Below the pieces are notes generated by a model. The model saw nothing but the letters and a program-made list of their open reading frames with translations. It did not search any database and was not told where the DNA came from. Below, in pieces: positions 8,422 to 15,459 of a stretch of DNA of 18,287 nucleotides (within the stretch, counting starts at the first letter, position 1; every line of letters starts with the position of its first letter). The stretch is from positions 1 through 18,287 of the forward strand of contig JAENIS010000020.1 of the NCBI GenBank assembly GCA_016844285.1, given 5' to 3'. Origin of the DNA: Dehalococcoidales bacterium (GTDB lineage Bacteria; Chloroflexota; Dehalococcoidia; Dehalococcoidales; UBA2162). The translations under genes and the position numbers were made by a program.

Positions 8422-9525
8422 ATGCCCGGATTCAAAATGGCACAAATTCAGTCTCTACAGATGCGTCAGGAACTAAGTCAAATCCTGCAGATGGAACAGG
8501 CTGACCTGCTGGAAATGCCTGACGATGATTTCCACCGGCTCATCGTTGAGGTAGAGCGCAGCCCCTCTTTTCAGAAGCTATACCGGGGGGAAAACCTGAT
8601 ACGCTACCAGAGGTTCCCCGGAACTGGTATCTCGTCCGGTTTCTATCCTCTTAAAGAAGAGGTGATAGCTGATAGTGGTTCGCTTGATGTCGAAGCACTT
8701 TTAGGTAACCGGCGGTATATTGTTGGCCAGATACAGAAATTGGGGCTGGAAAAATTCAAGAGCTACTTCTTACTTCCGGAAACCGGGATGACCGTTGATG
8801 ACATCGCCAGGGAATGCAACCTGGAGGTTGCCGAGGTGAGGAAGATAAATAACCTTGTTGATGAGTTCTCTATCGCCAGCGAATTTTATCACCCCTCTAA
8901 TATCAGGACAGGGACTCTTTACTATTCTAAAGTCGCTTCGGTAGATAAAGATGGGGGAGGATTTACGATTGGCTACTATTCAACTTCCTTCGCCAGGGGT
9001 CGGTACTTGATTGATTATGAAAGATTCGAAGAGATGAAAGTCGCCGGTGCCTTCCCTGAAGCTGAAATTAAGGAAGCCAGACAATTATTCAAGAAGCTGG
9101 AGCTGATTAATAGCCGTAAAGACACCCTGACCAGCATCCTGCAAGGTATTGTGGCTAAGCAAGCACTCTACCTGAGCTCCGGCGATTTGAAGGCTCTTTT
9201 ACCCCTCAGTCAAAAGGAGCTAGCGGAGAAGATTGGGGTTGCCCCTAGCTCGGTAAGCCGCGCCATTAGAGTCAGGAGTATAGATACTCCCTGGGGTCAG
9301 GAAATTCCGCTGAAGGATTTCTTCCCCAGGCCGAAGAGGTTTAAGAAGGGGCTGCTGAAGCAACTTCTGGAGACCGAACCTGAGCTTGCTTCTGATGAGG
9401 CAATCCGGAGGAAGCTTCGGGAGAAATTCGGCGTGGCAATCTCCCGGCGCTCGGTAGCTAACTTGAGGACAGAGCTTAAATTTCCCCCGGTTAGAACGAA
9501 ACGGCATCCTGCTGGAGTTGGATAG
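8422..9525 (+). CDS. rpoN: Divergent RNA polymerase sigma-54 factor (RpoN-like)
   Basis: This 367-residue protein has the layout of sigma-54. Its N-terminus is Gln/Leu-rich (residues 7-50), like activator-responsive region I. A middle core-binding part follows, then a helix-turn-helix region (263-301, containing SSVSRAI, TPWGQEIPLKDFF), matching the STVSRA...TPrG..pLk.FF pattern of RpoN. The C-terminus holds a degenerate RpoN box, SRRSVANLRT (341-350), against the canonical ARRTVAKYRE. It is shorter than usual RpoN (about 430-480 residues). ATG 8422 is preferred because GAGG (8413-8416) lies five bases upstream; GTG at 8416 and 8419 and ATG at 8437 are alternatives. It sits 10 bases after the protease gene, so it is co-transcribed with the hydrogenase. 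Altered promoter preference is possible (inference). Confidence 0.85.
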   Translation: MPGFKMAQIQSLQMRQELSQILQMEQADLLEMPDDDFHRLIVEVERSPSFQKLYRGENLIRYQRFPGTGISSGFYPLKEEVIADSGSLDVEALLGNRRYIVGQIQKLGLEKFKSYFLLPETGMTVDDIARECNLEVAEVRKINNLVDEFSIASEFYHPSNIRTGTLYYSKVASVDKDGGGFTIGYYSTSFARGRYLIDYERFEEMKVAGAFPEAEIKEARQLFKKLELINSRKDTLTSILQGIVAKQALYLSSGDLKALLPLSQKELAEKIGVAPSSVSRAIRVRSIDTPWGQEIPLKDFFPRPKRFKKGLLKQLLETEPELASDEAIRRKLREKFGVAISRRSVANLRTELKFPPVRTKRHPAGVG

Positions 9526-9529
9526 CAAA

Positions 9530-11482
9530 ATGAGTATTGTTTACACCGAGCGAGAGAAATGTAAAGGGTGCTACTCCTGTATCCGTGATTGTCCTGCCAG
9601 GGCAATCAAGGTGGAGGAAGGCCTGGCTCAGGTGATGAAAGAGCGCTGCATCGTCTGCGGCACCTGTCTCCAGGTCTGTGCCACCAAGGCAAAGAGGGTG
9701 GAGAGTGATATGGGGCTGGTCTGGCAGCTCCTGGGGCAATATCCCCAGGTGATTGCTATCCTTTCCTCCTCTTTCCCCGCTGCCTTGCCCGAGGTTAGAC
9801 CGGGGCAACTGGTGGCTGCCTTGAAGAAGCTGGGATTTAGTGAGGTTATGGAGGATGCCTTTGGTGCTGAGCTTGTCGGCCGAGAATACGCTCGGCTGAT
9901 AAGTGAAACTAAGGACAAACCAGTGCTTTCGTCCAACTGCCCGGCGGTGGTCGCTTACATTGAAAAATACCATCCCCAGCTAATCAGCAATATGGCGCCA
10001 ATCTGTTCACCAACCATCGCCATGGGGAGGCTGATTAAATGGCAATATAAACCGGAAGCTAAGGTGGTCTTTATCGGTCCCTGCATTGCCAAGAAGGCTG
10101 AAGCTAAAGATGAGAAGACGGGTGGGGTAGTGGATGCGGTCCTGACCTTTGCTGAGCTTAAGGAGATGTTCGCTGCCAGAGAGATTGACCCGGAAAAGGA
10201 GGGGGAAGAGCAGTTCTCCGGCCCTGTGCCTAACCTTGGCCGTCTGATGGCTATGCCCGGCGGATTACTCAAAATAACGGGGCTATCCGATGATATTCTA
10301 AAACAAGAGGTCGTCAGTGCTCACGGTCGGGAGTATGTGCCTAAAATCCTTGGGGAATGTGCCCGGGGTGAAATCACCGCCAGATTAGCCAATCTATATT
10401 TCTGTCATGGCTGTATTGATGGACCGATTATCGCTAACGATTTAAGTGGCTTCAGGCGGAAGGAACTGGTCGCCAATTATACCAAAAGTAAGGCCGACCC
10501 CGCTCAAACCGAAAGGGACGTTCAACAATATGCCGGCATCGACCTCAGCCGCAGATTTACTGCCCAGAGCATCGGGTTAGCCGTGCCGAGTGATAAGGAT
10601 GTGCAGAGTGTCCTGGAGCAGATGAACAAGACGAAACCTGAGGAGCAGTTCAACTGTGGTGCTTGTGGCTATAGCTCCTGCCGGGAACTGGCGAGTGCCG
10701 TCTGTCAGGGTCTGGCTGAGATTAACATGTGCTGGCCTTACGTGCTGAAGAAGCTGAAGAATACCCAGGAGGGCTTAATCCAGGCGGAGAAACTGACCTC
10801 TCTCGGTCAAATGGCAGCCTCGATTGCCCACGAGGTCAATAATCCCCTGGCCGGCGTCCTCGTCTATACCCAGTTACTTACCCGAAGAATAAATAGCGAC
10901 AAATTCTCCAAAGAGACCGCACTTGATTACCTGGCCAAGATGGAGAGAGAACTCATCCGCAGCACCCGGCTAATCCGAAACCTTCTGGATTTCGCCCGAC
11001 AATCGCCACCAACCCTCAGGGAAGTGAATCTTAATGAAGTCCTTAACCGGGCGTTTGACCTCGCGGCACATGCGGCTGAGCTACAGCATGTTCAAGTAAT
11101 TAAAGAACTTGACCCCTCTTTACCTAATCCCCTGGCTGATCCTGACCAGCTTCAGCAGGTTTACACTAATCTTATCATCAACGCAATCCAGGCAATGCCG
11201 GAAGGGGGTAAGCTAACTATCCGCTCCTTATCCCAGGATAATGAGCTTAAGACAGAGGTTCAGGATAGCGGCTGTGGTATTTCGCCGGAAAATATCCGTC
11301 GGCTTTTTATTCCTTTCTTTACTACCAAGGAGAAGGGGAAAGGGGTGGGTCTGGGACTGGCCGTCGCTTATGGTATTATCCAGCGCCATCAGGGCAGAAT
11401 AGAAGTGCAGAGTAAGGTGGGAGAGGGGACTACCTTTACCATTTATTTGCCGCTCTACCATAAAGAAGAGGGAGGAAAGTAA
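9530..11482 (+). CDS. Soluble histidine kinase with a [FeFe]-hydrogenase-like sensor domain (HydS-like)
   Basis: This 650-residue protein has two N-terminal [4Fe-4S] motifs (Cys11-21 and Cys40-50), then a [FeFe]-hydrogenase catalytic-type domain. Its H-cluster motifs are altered: SSNCPA (Cys137) for TSCCP, GPCIAKK (Cys185) for MPCxxK, and FCHGCIDGP (Cys292, Cys295) for the CxxxC loop. The Cys used for proton transfer in true hydrogenases is Asn here, so sensing rather than turnover is likely. A CGACGYSSC Fe-S motif (from Cys376) links to a histidine kinase: H box HEVNNP (His434), an N box, and DSGCGI and GVGLGL nucleotide-binding boxes. No membrane segment or PAS domain is seen. The likely signal is H2 or cytoplasmic redox state (inference). 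ATG 9530 starts four bases after the sigma-54 stop; TTG 9518 is possible but overlaps it. Confidence 0.9.
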   Translation: MSIVYTEREKCKGCYSCIRDCPARAIKVEEGLAQVMKERCIVCGTCLQVCATKAKRVESDMGLVWQLLGQYPQVIAILSSSFPAALPEVRPGQLVAALKKLGFSEVMEDAFGAELVGREYARLISETKDKPVLSSNCPAVVAYIEKYHPQLISNMAPICSPTIAMGRLIKWQYKPEAKVVFIGPCIAKKAEAKDEKTGGVVDAVLTFAELKEMFAAREIDPEKEGEEQFSGPVPNLGRLMAMPGGLLKITGLSDDILKQEVVSAHGREYVPKILGECARGEITARLANLYFCHGCIDGPIIANDLSGFRRKELVANYTKSKADPAQTERDVQQYAGIDLSRRFTAQSIGLAVPSDKDVQSVLEQMNKTKPEEQFNCGACGYSSCRELASAVCQGLAEINMCWPYVLKKLKNTQEGLIQAEKLTSLGQMAASIAHEVNNPLAGVLVYTQLLTRRINSDKFSKETALDYLAKMERELIRSTRLIRNLLDFARQSPPTLREVNLNEVLNRAFDLAAHAAELQHVQVIKELDPSLPNPLADPDQLQQVYTNLIINAIQAMPEGGKLTIRSLSQDNELKTEVQDSGCGISPENIRRLFIPFFTTKEKGKGVGLGLAVAYGIIQRHQGRIEVQSKVGEGTTFTIYLPLYHKEEGGK

Positions 11483-12084
11483 TGGAAGTCAAGAAACGGA
11501 AGATTTTGCTGGTCGAGGATGAGGCAATCGTCAGAGAATCGTTGCGGGACTGGCTTATCGATGATGGCTACAATGTTGATGTTGCTAAGGATGGGGAGGA
11601 AGCTCTCAAGAAAATCAAAGAGGAAGAGTTCCGTGTCATTGTTCTTGATTTAAAGCTGCCGGGTATCGATGGCTTGCAACTATTTGAAGAGGCTAAAGAG
11701 CTTAAACCCAAGACCAAAGGGGTAATCATTACCGCCTACCCCTCAAAAGAGACACGGGAGAAGGCACAAAGGTTAGGACTGCTCGACTACTTGCCTAAAC
11801 CATTCAAAGTAGAGGACCTGGAAAAGATAATCAGTAGAGCCCTGGAAGAGTTAGAGAAAACAAAATTAGGTACAGAGCATCTCTGGTTATCATTGGGTGC
11901 CGTTTCTTTCCGACTCTGCGACCGTGACTATGAATGCGGCTCCTGTGCCTTTGCCCAGGATATACAGGATAGGTTTGGCACCATCGCCGTCATCGGTGAG
12001 GATAAGGTTGCAGGTTTCAGGGGGTTGCCGGGTAGTCAAAGACCGTGCCGCTATGCCTCAGTACATTTTGTTGAGAAAAAGTAG
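11482..12084 (+). CDS. Response regulator: receiver plus Cys-rich tail, no DNA-binding domain
   Basis: This 200-residue protein overlaps the kinase stop by one base (TAATG), making it the kinase's most direct partner. Residues 1-125 form a CheY-like receiver with Asp12-Glu13-type acidic pocket residues, phospho-acceptor Asp56 (VLDLKLPG) and the PKPF lysine. The last 70 residues are not a known output domain to me: RLCDRDYECGSC gives Cys146, Cys152 and Cys155, then LPGSQRPCRYA adds Cys189. The same pattern occurs in the regulator at 14137. Four cysteines could bind an Fe-S cluster or zinc, or act as a thiol switch (inference). It has no helix-turn-helix, so it probably acts through protein contacts or phosphate transfer. 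Confidence 0.87.
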   Translation: MEVKKRKILLVEDEAIVRESLRDWLIDDGYNVDVAKDGEEALKKIKEEEFRVIVLDLKLPGIDGLQLFEEAKELKPKTKGVIITAYPSKETREKAQRLGLLDYLPKPFKVEDLEKIISRALEELEKTKLGTEHLWLSLGAVSFRLCDRDYECGSCAFAQDIQDRFGTIAVIGEDKVAGFRGLPGSQRPCRYASVHFVEKK

Positions 12085-12097
12085 CCAGTTGAGATTT

Positions 12098-12130
12098 AAT
12101 ATCGCCGTTGCTCCTAGCGGCGCTGATATT
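12098..12130 (+). other. Imperfect hairpin between the two regulator genes
   Basis: AATATC (12098-12103) pairs with GATATT (12125-12130) and GCCG (12104-12107) with CGGC (12118-12121), leaving a three-base bulge and a 10-base loop. No T run follows, so it is not a standard intrinsic terminator. It may be an RNA processing or stability element in the 102-base gap, where no clear ribosome site precedes the next gene. Confidence 0.4.
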
Positions 12131-12186
12131 ATCCTCGAAAGTCATCTGTCCTCTTCACTTTGACAGTTTGAGAACTACAAGCTACT

Positions 12187-13524
12187 ATGGTAATTATGAA
12201 GAAAAGGGTGAAGATACTCGTCGTTGATGATGAAGCGATTCTCCGTGAATCGCTCCGTGATTGGCTGAGCGAAGCCGGCCATCAGGTGCTTACTGCCGAG
12301 AATGGCCCCCAGGCTCTGGAAATAATCCAGAAAGAGAAACCAGGCATTGTTATTACCGATTTGGTGATGCCCGGGATGGATGGAATTGAACTGCTGAGGA
12401 GAGCTAAGGAAATATCACCTCAGATTGAGGTAATCCTGATGACCGCCTATGGTAGTATCCCTACGGCTATCACGGCGATGAGAGAGGGCGCCTATGACTA
12501 CATGGAAAAGCCCTTTTGCCCGGAAAAGGCTGATATTTTGATTGACAGACTGGTGGAGCAGCAAGGTCTGCGTGAGGAGAATATCTCCCTGCACCAGCAA
12601 CTGGAGGAGCGTTACCGGTTCGAGAATATTATTGCCAAAAGCGCCAGGATGCAGCGGATTATTGAGATAATCAAGGTTGTCGCTAAGAGTAGTGCCACCG
12701 TTTTGATTACCGGTGATAGTGGTACCGGCAAAGAGCTGGTCGCCCGGGCCATCCATACCCAGAGCTATCGTAAGGATAAGCCTTTTGTTGCCGTCAGTTG
12801 TGCTGCCCTGCCGGAGAGTCTGCTTGAGAGCGAGCTATTCGGGCACGAAAAGGGGGCCTTTACCGGGGCTTACACTCAAAAGAAAGGGAAATTCGAAATC
12901 AGCAATAGAGGCTCTCTTTTCCTGGATGAGATTGGTGAAATGAGTGCCAATATCCAGGTTCACCTGCTCAGGGTACTGGAAGAAAAGGAATTCACCAGGG
13001 TTGGTGGCAATGAGCCAATTAAGGTTGATGTCCGGGTCATCTCGGCAACCAATAAGGATATGAAAAAGGCGATAGCTGGTGGTCAGTTCCGTGAAGACCT
13101 CTATTACCGGCTCAATGTGGTTACGGTTGAATTGCCCCCCTTACGGGAGAGGAAGGAGGATATTCCTTTACTCGCCCAGTATTTCTTGAAAAAATTTGCT
13201 GCGGAGAATAAAAAAGAGATTACCGGCTTCTCGCCCGAGGCGACCCAATTTCTTCTGCAATATGAGTGGCCGGGTAATGTTCGAGAGTTGGAAAACGCTA
13301 TCGAAAGGGCAGTCATCTTAGCCAGGAATTCCTCTATTCAAGGAACTGACTTGCCCCAGGAAAATCTGCTTTTGGCTCCCTCAGTTTTATTAGCGAGAAC
13401 ACTGTCCGAAGTGGAGAGGAAACACATCACTAATATCATCAACGAAGCCGGTGGGAACTATAGCCAGGCAGCCAAGATACTGGGAATTTCCCGGGCCACG
13501 CTCTACAATAAGCTCAGGAAGTAG
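12187..13524 (+). CDS. NtrC-family sigma-54-dependent response regulator
   Basis: This 445-residue enhancer-binding activator has an N-terminal receiver (Asp58 in VITDLVMPG), an AAA+ domain with Walker A GDSGTGKE (176-183), an intact GAFTGA loop (223-228) that contacts sigma-54, and Walker B LFLDEIGEM (Asp247, Glu248). It ends in a Fis-type helix-turn-helix (GNYSQAAKILGISRATLYNK). All parts needed to open sigma-54 promoters are present. The receiver shares the RESLRDWL segment with the other two regulators here, suggesting a common kinase. The likely polymerase partner is the sigma-54 encoded at 8422. Start ATG 12187 is uncertain: ATG 12196 is in frame and neither has a clear ribosome site. 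Confidence 0.94.
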   Translation: MVIMKKRVKILVVDDEAILRESLRDWLSEAGHQVLTAENGPQALEIIQKEKPGIVITDLVMPGMDGIELLRRAKEISPQIEVILMTAYGSIPTAITAMREGAYDYMEKPFCPEKADILIDRLVEQQGLREENISLHQQLEERYRFENIIAKSARMQRIIEIIKVVAKSSATVLITGDSGTGKELVARAIHTQSYRKDKPFVAVSCAALPESLLESELFGHEKGAFTGAYTQKKGKFEISNRGSLFLDEIGEMSANIQVHLLRVLEEKEFTRVGGNEPIKVDVRVISATNKDMKKAIAGGQFREDLYYRLNVVTVELPPLRERKEDIPLLAQYFLKKFAAENKKEITGFSPEATQFLLQYEWPGNVRELENAIERAVILARNSSIQGTDLPQENLLLAPSVLLARTLSEVERKHITNIINEAGGNYSQAAKILGISRATLYNKLRK

Positions 13525-13574
13525 GGGCTAACGGTAAGGTACGATTCGGTTTTGGTTGCTTTAGTGAAATAGTT

Positions 13575-13676
13575 GTCATTGCGAGGGGTCGTTAGACCCC
13601 GTGGCAATCTGGGCAGGAAAAGTTCTCCACCCAGATTGCTTCGCCTCCGCCTGCGGTCGGATGGTCTCGCAATGAC
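13575..13676. repeat. Dispersed palindromic repeat, copy 1 (GTCATTGCGAG termini)
   Basis: The element begins GTCATTGCGAG and ends CTCGCAATGAC, a perfect 11-base terminal inverted repeat. Internal inverted pieces include GGCAATCTGGG against CCCAGATTGC. Its reverse complement matches the element at 15317-15413 closely over most of its length. No coding capacity is seen. It resembles REP/MITE-like non-coding repeats common in some bacterial genomes. Confidence 0.85.
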
Positions 13677-13769
13677 GAACAACCAAATGCATACAGAACC
13701 AACTGTAAATAGAATGGACACTACCGCCTAATAATTATACAGTTCATTTGCTAACCAGCGCCACGATTC

Positions 13770-13805
13770 AGGCTATCCCCAGAATTGGGGATAGCCTTTT
13801 GTTTT
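13770..13805 (+). terminator. Intrinsic terminator closing the regulatory operon
   Basis: AGGCTATCCCC (13770-13780) and GGGGATAGCCT (13787-13797) form an 11-bp stem with loop AGAATT, followed by TTTTGTTTT. It should end transcription coming from the NtrC-type gene and insulate the promoter right behind it. Confidence 0.88.
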
Positions 13806-13820
13806 GGCGGGGAAATTGCA
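13805..13820 (+). promoter_or_regulatory. Candidate sigma-54 (-24/-12) promoter for the small membrane protein
   Basis: TGGCGGGGAAATTGCA has the GG (13806-13807)-N10-GC (13818-13819) spacing of sigma-54 promoters and matches TGGCACG-N4-TTGCA at 10 of 12 defined positions. Predicted transcription start is near 13831, just before the ribosome site of the gene at 13847. Its position directly behind a terminator supports a new start. No experimental proof. Confidence 0.6.
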
Positions 13821-13846
13821 CCTCAATAGGTTGGAGGGCAGACAAA

Positions 13847-13975
13847 ATGGCACTGGCAGCAGTTTTTGTCACCGTCTTAATTGCTCTCGCTATCGTCGGG
13901 GTCACGCTTTGGGGAGCGCAGAAAGGTTTGGCTTACCTTGGCCGGTATCTGCGGCAACGGTTGGCACAGCGTTAA
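13847..13975 (+). CDS. Small single-pass membrane protein, unknown function
   Basis: This 42-residue protein begins at ATG 13847 with a GGAGG ribosome site at 13832-13836. Residues 3-24 (LAAVFVTVLIALAIVGVTLW) form one hydrophobic helix, followed by a basic amphipathic tail (KGLAYLGRYLRQRLAQR). I do not recognise the family. Its own terminator-insulated promoter candidate and clear ribosome site argue that it is real. It may be a small regulatory or anchoring peptide for the neighbouring sensory proteins, which otherwise have no membrane segments (inference). A longer frame from 13748 would start before the terminator and is unlikely. Confidence 0.6.
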   Translation: MALAAVFVTVLIALAIVGVTLWGAQKGLAYLGRYLRQRLAQR

Positions 13976-14048
13976 CCGAAGATGGGAAGGAGCGAGAGAC
14001 AGGAGCACTTTGCAGATGGTGTTGCTGAGGCAGGGTTTTTGTTTATCC

Positions 14049-14064
14049 CGGCAAAATAATTGCG
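14049..14064 (+). promoter_or_regulatory. Candidate sigma-54 (-24/-12) promoter for the third response regulator
   Basis: CGGCAAAATAATTGCG carries GG (14050-14051)-N10-GC (14062-14063) with GGCA and TTGC matching the consensus halves. The predicted start near 14075 gives a leader of about 62 bases to GTG 14137. It lies 244 bases after the first -24/-12 candidate. Support is the sequence match plus the nearby sigma-54 and activator genes. Confidence 0.55.
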
Positions 14065-14136
14065 TCTAAATAGAGTAGAGATGATACCAACGGGAGATAA
14101 AGTGATTCAAGCAAAACAACATGAGGAGGTTAAAAG

Positions 14137-15156
14137 GTGAAGCCGATATTAATAGTAGAGGATGAAACCATTATGAGGGAATCTCTACGGGATTGGTTAA
14201 CCGACGAGGGTTACCAGGTAGACACTGCGGCGGAGGGTGAGGAAGCCTTAAAGGCCATTGTTGAGCGGGACTTCGGTCTGGTCATCCTTGACCTGAGATT
14301 GCCAGGAAGAGATGGGATTGAGGTACTGAGAGAAGCCAAAGAGAAGAGACCGCAACTGAAGGGCATCATTATTACTGCCTATCCTTCCGTGCCGACAGCG
14401 CTGGAGGCGATGAAGGAAGGTGCGATTGACTACCTGGCTAAACCCTTTGACCTCAATAAACTGGAACAACTAATCAGGGGGACCCTTGGACCGGTTCAGG
14501 TAGAGATAAGACCGAAGGCCGCACCGGTGAAAGCAGTCGCTTTGCCCGTTGCCGGCGAGGAGGCTAAAGTTAAGGCGGTCATCGCTTTAGCTCCGGAGGA
14601 AATCCCGGTGCACCTTAAGCTGGGTAAGAGTCACTTTGAAGCCGGGCGCTACTATGAGGCTCTAAAGGAATTTCAGGATATTCTGGCGGTTGCCCCTGGT
14701 AGCATTGAGACTCGGGTTTGGCTCCGCAAAGCACAAGAAGCGCTGACCAAACCCGGGGTTGAGACAAGCGCTGGTAGAGAGACACCTGTTGCTGAAGAGG
14801 TCAAGACAAAAGAGTGCCTGTGGATGCGGATGGGGATGGTTGCCCAGCGCATCTGCACCAACAGCTATAATTGCATCACCTGCGAGTTCGACCAGTTGAT
14901 GCAGGAGAAGATGGCGGCGGGAAGCCCGGAACTTGAAGCGGCACTGACCAGACTTAAGGAGCTACCTGGTAGCCAGCGGCTCTGCCGTTATGCCATGAAG
15001 GGTGATGTCTCCTACCGGATTTGCAGCCGTGTCTTCCAGTGTGTCACCTGTGAGTTCGGCCAGATGATGGAGGAGGCTTTCCAGCAAAAGCTGGCGAAGC
15101 TGGCGGCACGGCGAGAGGCTTTGCTCAAGAAAGAGAAGCGAGCGGTAGCAGCTTAA
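14137..15156 (+). CDS. Response regulator with TPR-like segment and duplicated Cys-rich modules
   Basis: This 339-residue protein starts at GTG 14137 behind a strong GAGGAGG site (14123-14129). Residues 1-120 are a receiver (Asp52 in VILDLRLPG; lysine in AKPF). A linker rich in Pro/Ala/Val follows, then a TPR-like helix pair (about 160-205). The C-terminus has a full Cys module: ECLWM (Cys227), RICTNSYNCITCEF (Cys240, 246, 249) and LPGSQRLCRYA (Cys283). A second half-module repeats RICSRVFQCVTCEF (Cys296, 302, 305). The spacing C-x5-C-x2-C is identical to the tail of the regulator at 11482. There is no DNA-binding domain. Function of the module is unknown; a metal or Fe-S site is plausible. 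It probably shares the kinase at 9530, given the identical RESLRDWL helix segment. Confidence 0.85.
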   Translation: MKPILIVEDETIMRESLRDWLTDEGYQVDTAAEGEEALKAIVERDFGLVILDLRLPGRDGIEVLREAKEKRPQLKGIIITAYPSVPTALEAMKEGAIDYLAKPFDLNKLEQLIRGTLGPVQVEIRPKAAPVKAVALPVAGEEAKVKAVIALAPEEIPVHLKLGKSHFEAGRYYEALKEFQDILAVAPGSIETRVWLRKAQEALTKPGVETSAGRETPVAEEVKTKECLWMRMGMVAQRICTNSYNCITCEFDQLMQEKMAAGSPELEAALTRLKELPGSQRLCRYAMKGDVSYRICSRVFQCVTCEFGQMMEEAFQQKLAKLAARREALLKKEKRAVAA

Positions 15157-15198
15157 AGAGCTAATAGTAGCGGTTAATAGGAGAAGGGGAAGAGATTT

Positions 15199-15227
15199 AA
15201 GAGAGGGGGATTAGCTCCCTCTCTTTT
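15199..15227 (+). terminator. Intrinsic terminator after the third regulator
   Basis: AAGAGAGGG (15199-15207) pairs with CCCTCTCTT (15217-15225), a 9-bp stem with a short loop, running into a T stretch (15224-15227). It lies 43 bases after the regulator's stop. Confidence 0.8.
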
Positions 15228-15229
15228 AC

Positions 15230-15258
15230 TTCTCCTCTCCTTAAAAAGGAGAGGAGAA
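15230..15258. repeat. Perfect 13-bp inverted repeat (second hairpin)
   Basis: TTCTCCTCTCCTT (15230-15242) and AAGGAGAGGAGAA (15246-15258) form a perfect 13-bp stem with a 3-base AAA loop. No T run follows on the + strand. It may back up the preceding terminator or be another dispersed repeat. Confidence 0.75.
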
Positions 15259-15316
15259 CACAGGGGGTGAGATTAATAAACTAAGTCAAGTGGTTCTTTG
15301 TGAACTCGGTTAGCCT

Positions 15317-15413
15317 GTCATTGCGAGACCATACGCCGCAGGCGAAGGCGAAGCAATCCGGGTGGAGGCTTCGCCCGCCCAGATTGCCACGTCACTGCGT
15401 TCCTCGCAATGAC
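15317..15413. repeat. Dispersed palindromic repeat, copy 2 (inverted relative to copy 1)
   Basis: It begins GTCATTGCGAG and ends CTCGCAATGAC, and internally carries GCGAAGCAATC and CCCAGATTGCCACG segments. Aligned to the reverse complement of 13575-13676 it shares both ends and most of the interior. The two copies bracket the small membrane protein and the third regulator. Confidence 0.85.
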
Positions 15414-15459
15414 AACTATTTAACAACAGTAACCAAAACCGAATGAACCCCTGTCTGGC

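Larger units (their letters stand above)
13525..13846. other. Intergenic region after the NtrC-type gene
   Basis: These 322 bases hold no credible gene. They contain a dispersed palindromic repeat (13575-13676), an intrinsic terminator (13770-13805) and, directly after its T run, a -24/-12 promoter candidate (13805-13820). A 72-codon frame on the minus strand crosses the repeat but is an artefact of it. Confidence 0.7.

Noticed and set aside
13503..13721. 72-codon minus-strand frame
   Set aside because: Most of it is translation of the dispersed palindromic repeat, so it is not a gene.
13963..13978. TGGCAC followed by TTAAC as a third sigma-54 promoter
   Set aside because: The -24 half is perfect but the required GC at -12 is absent.
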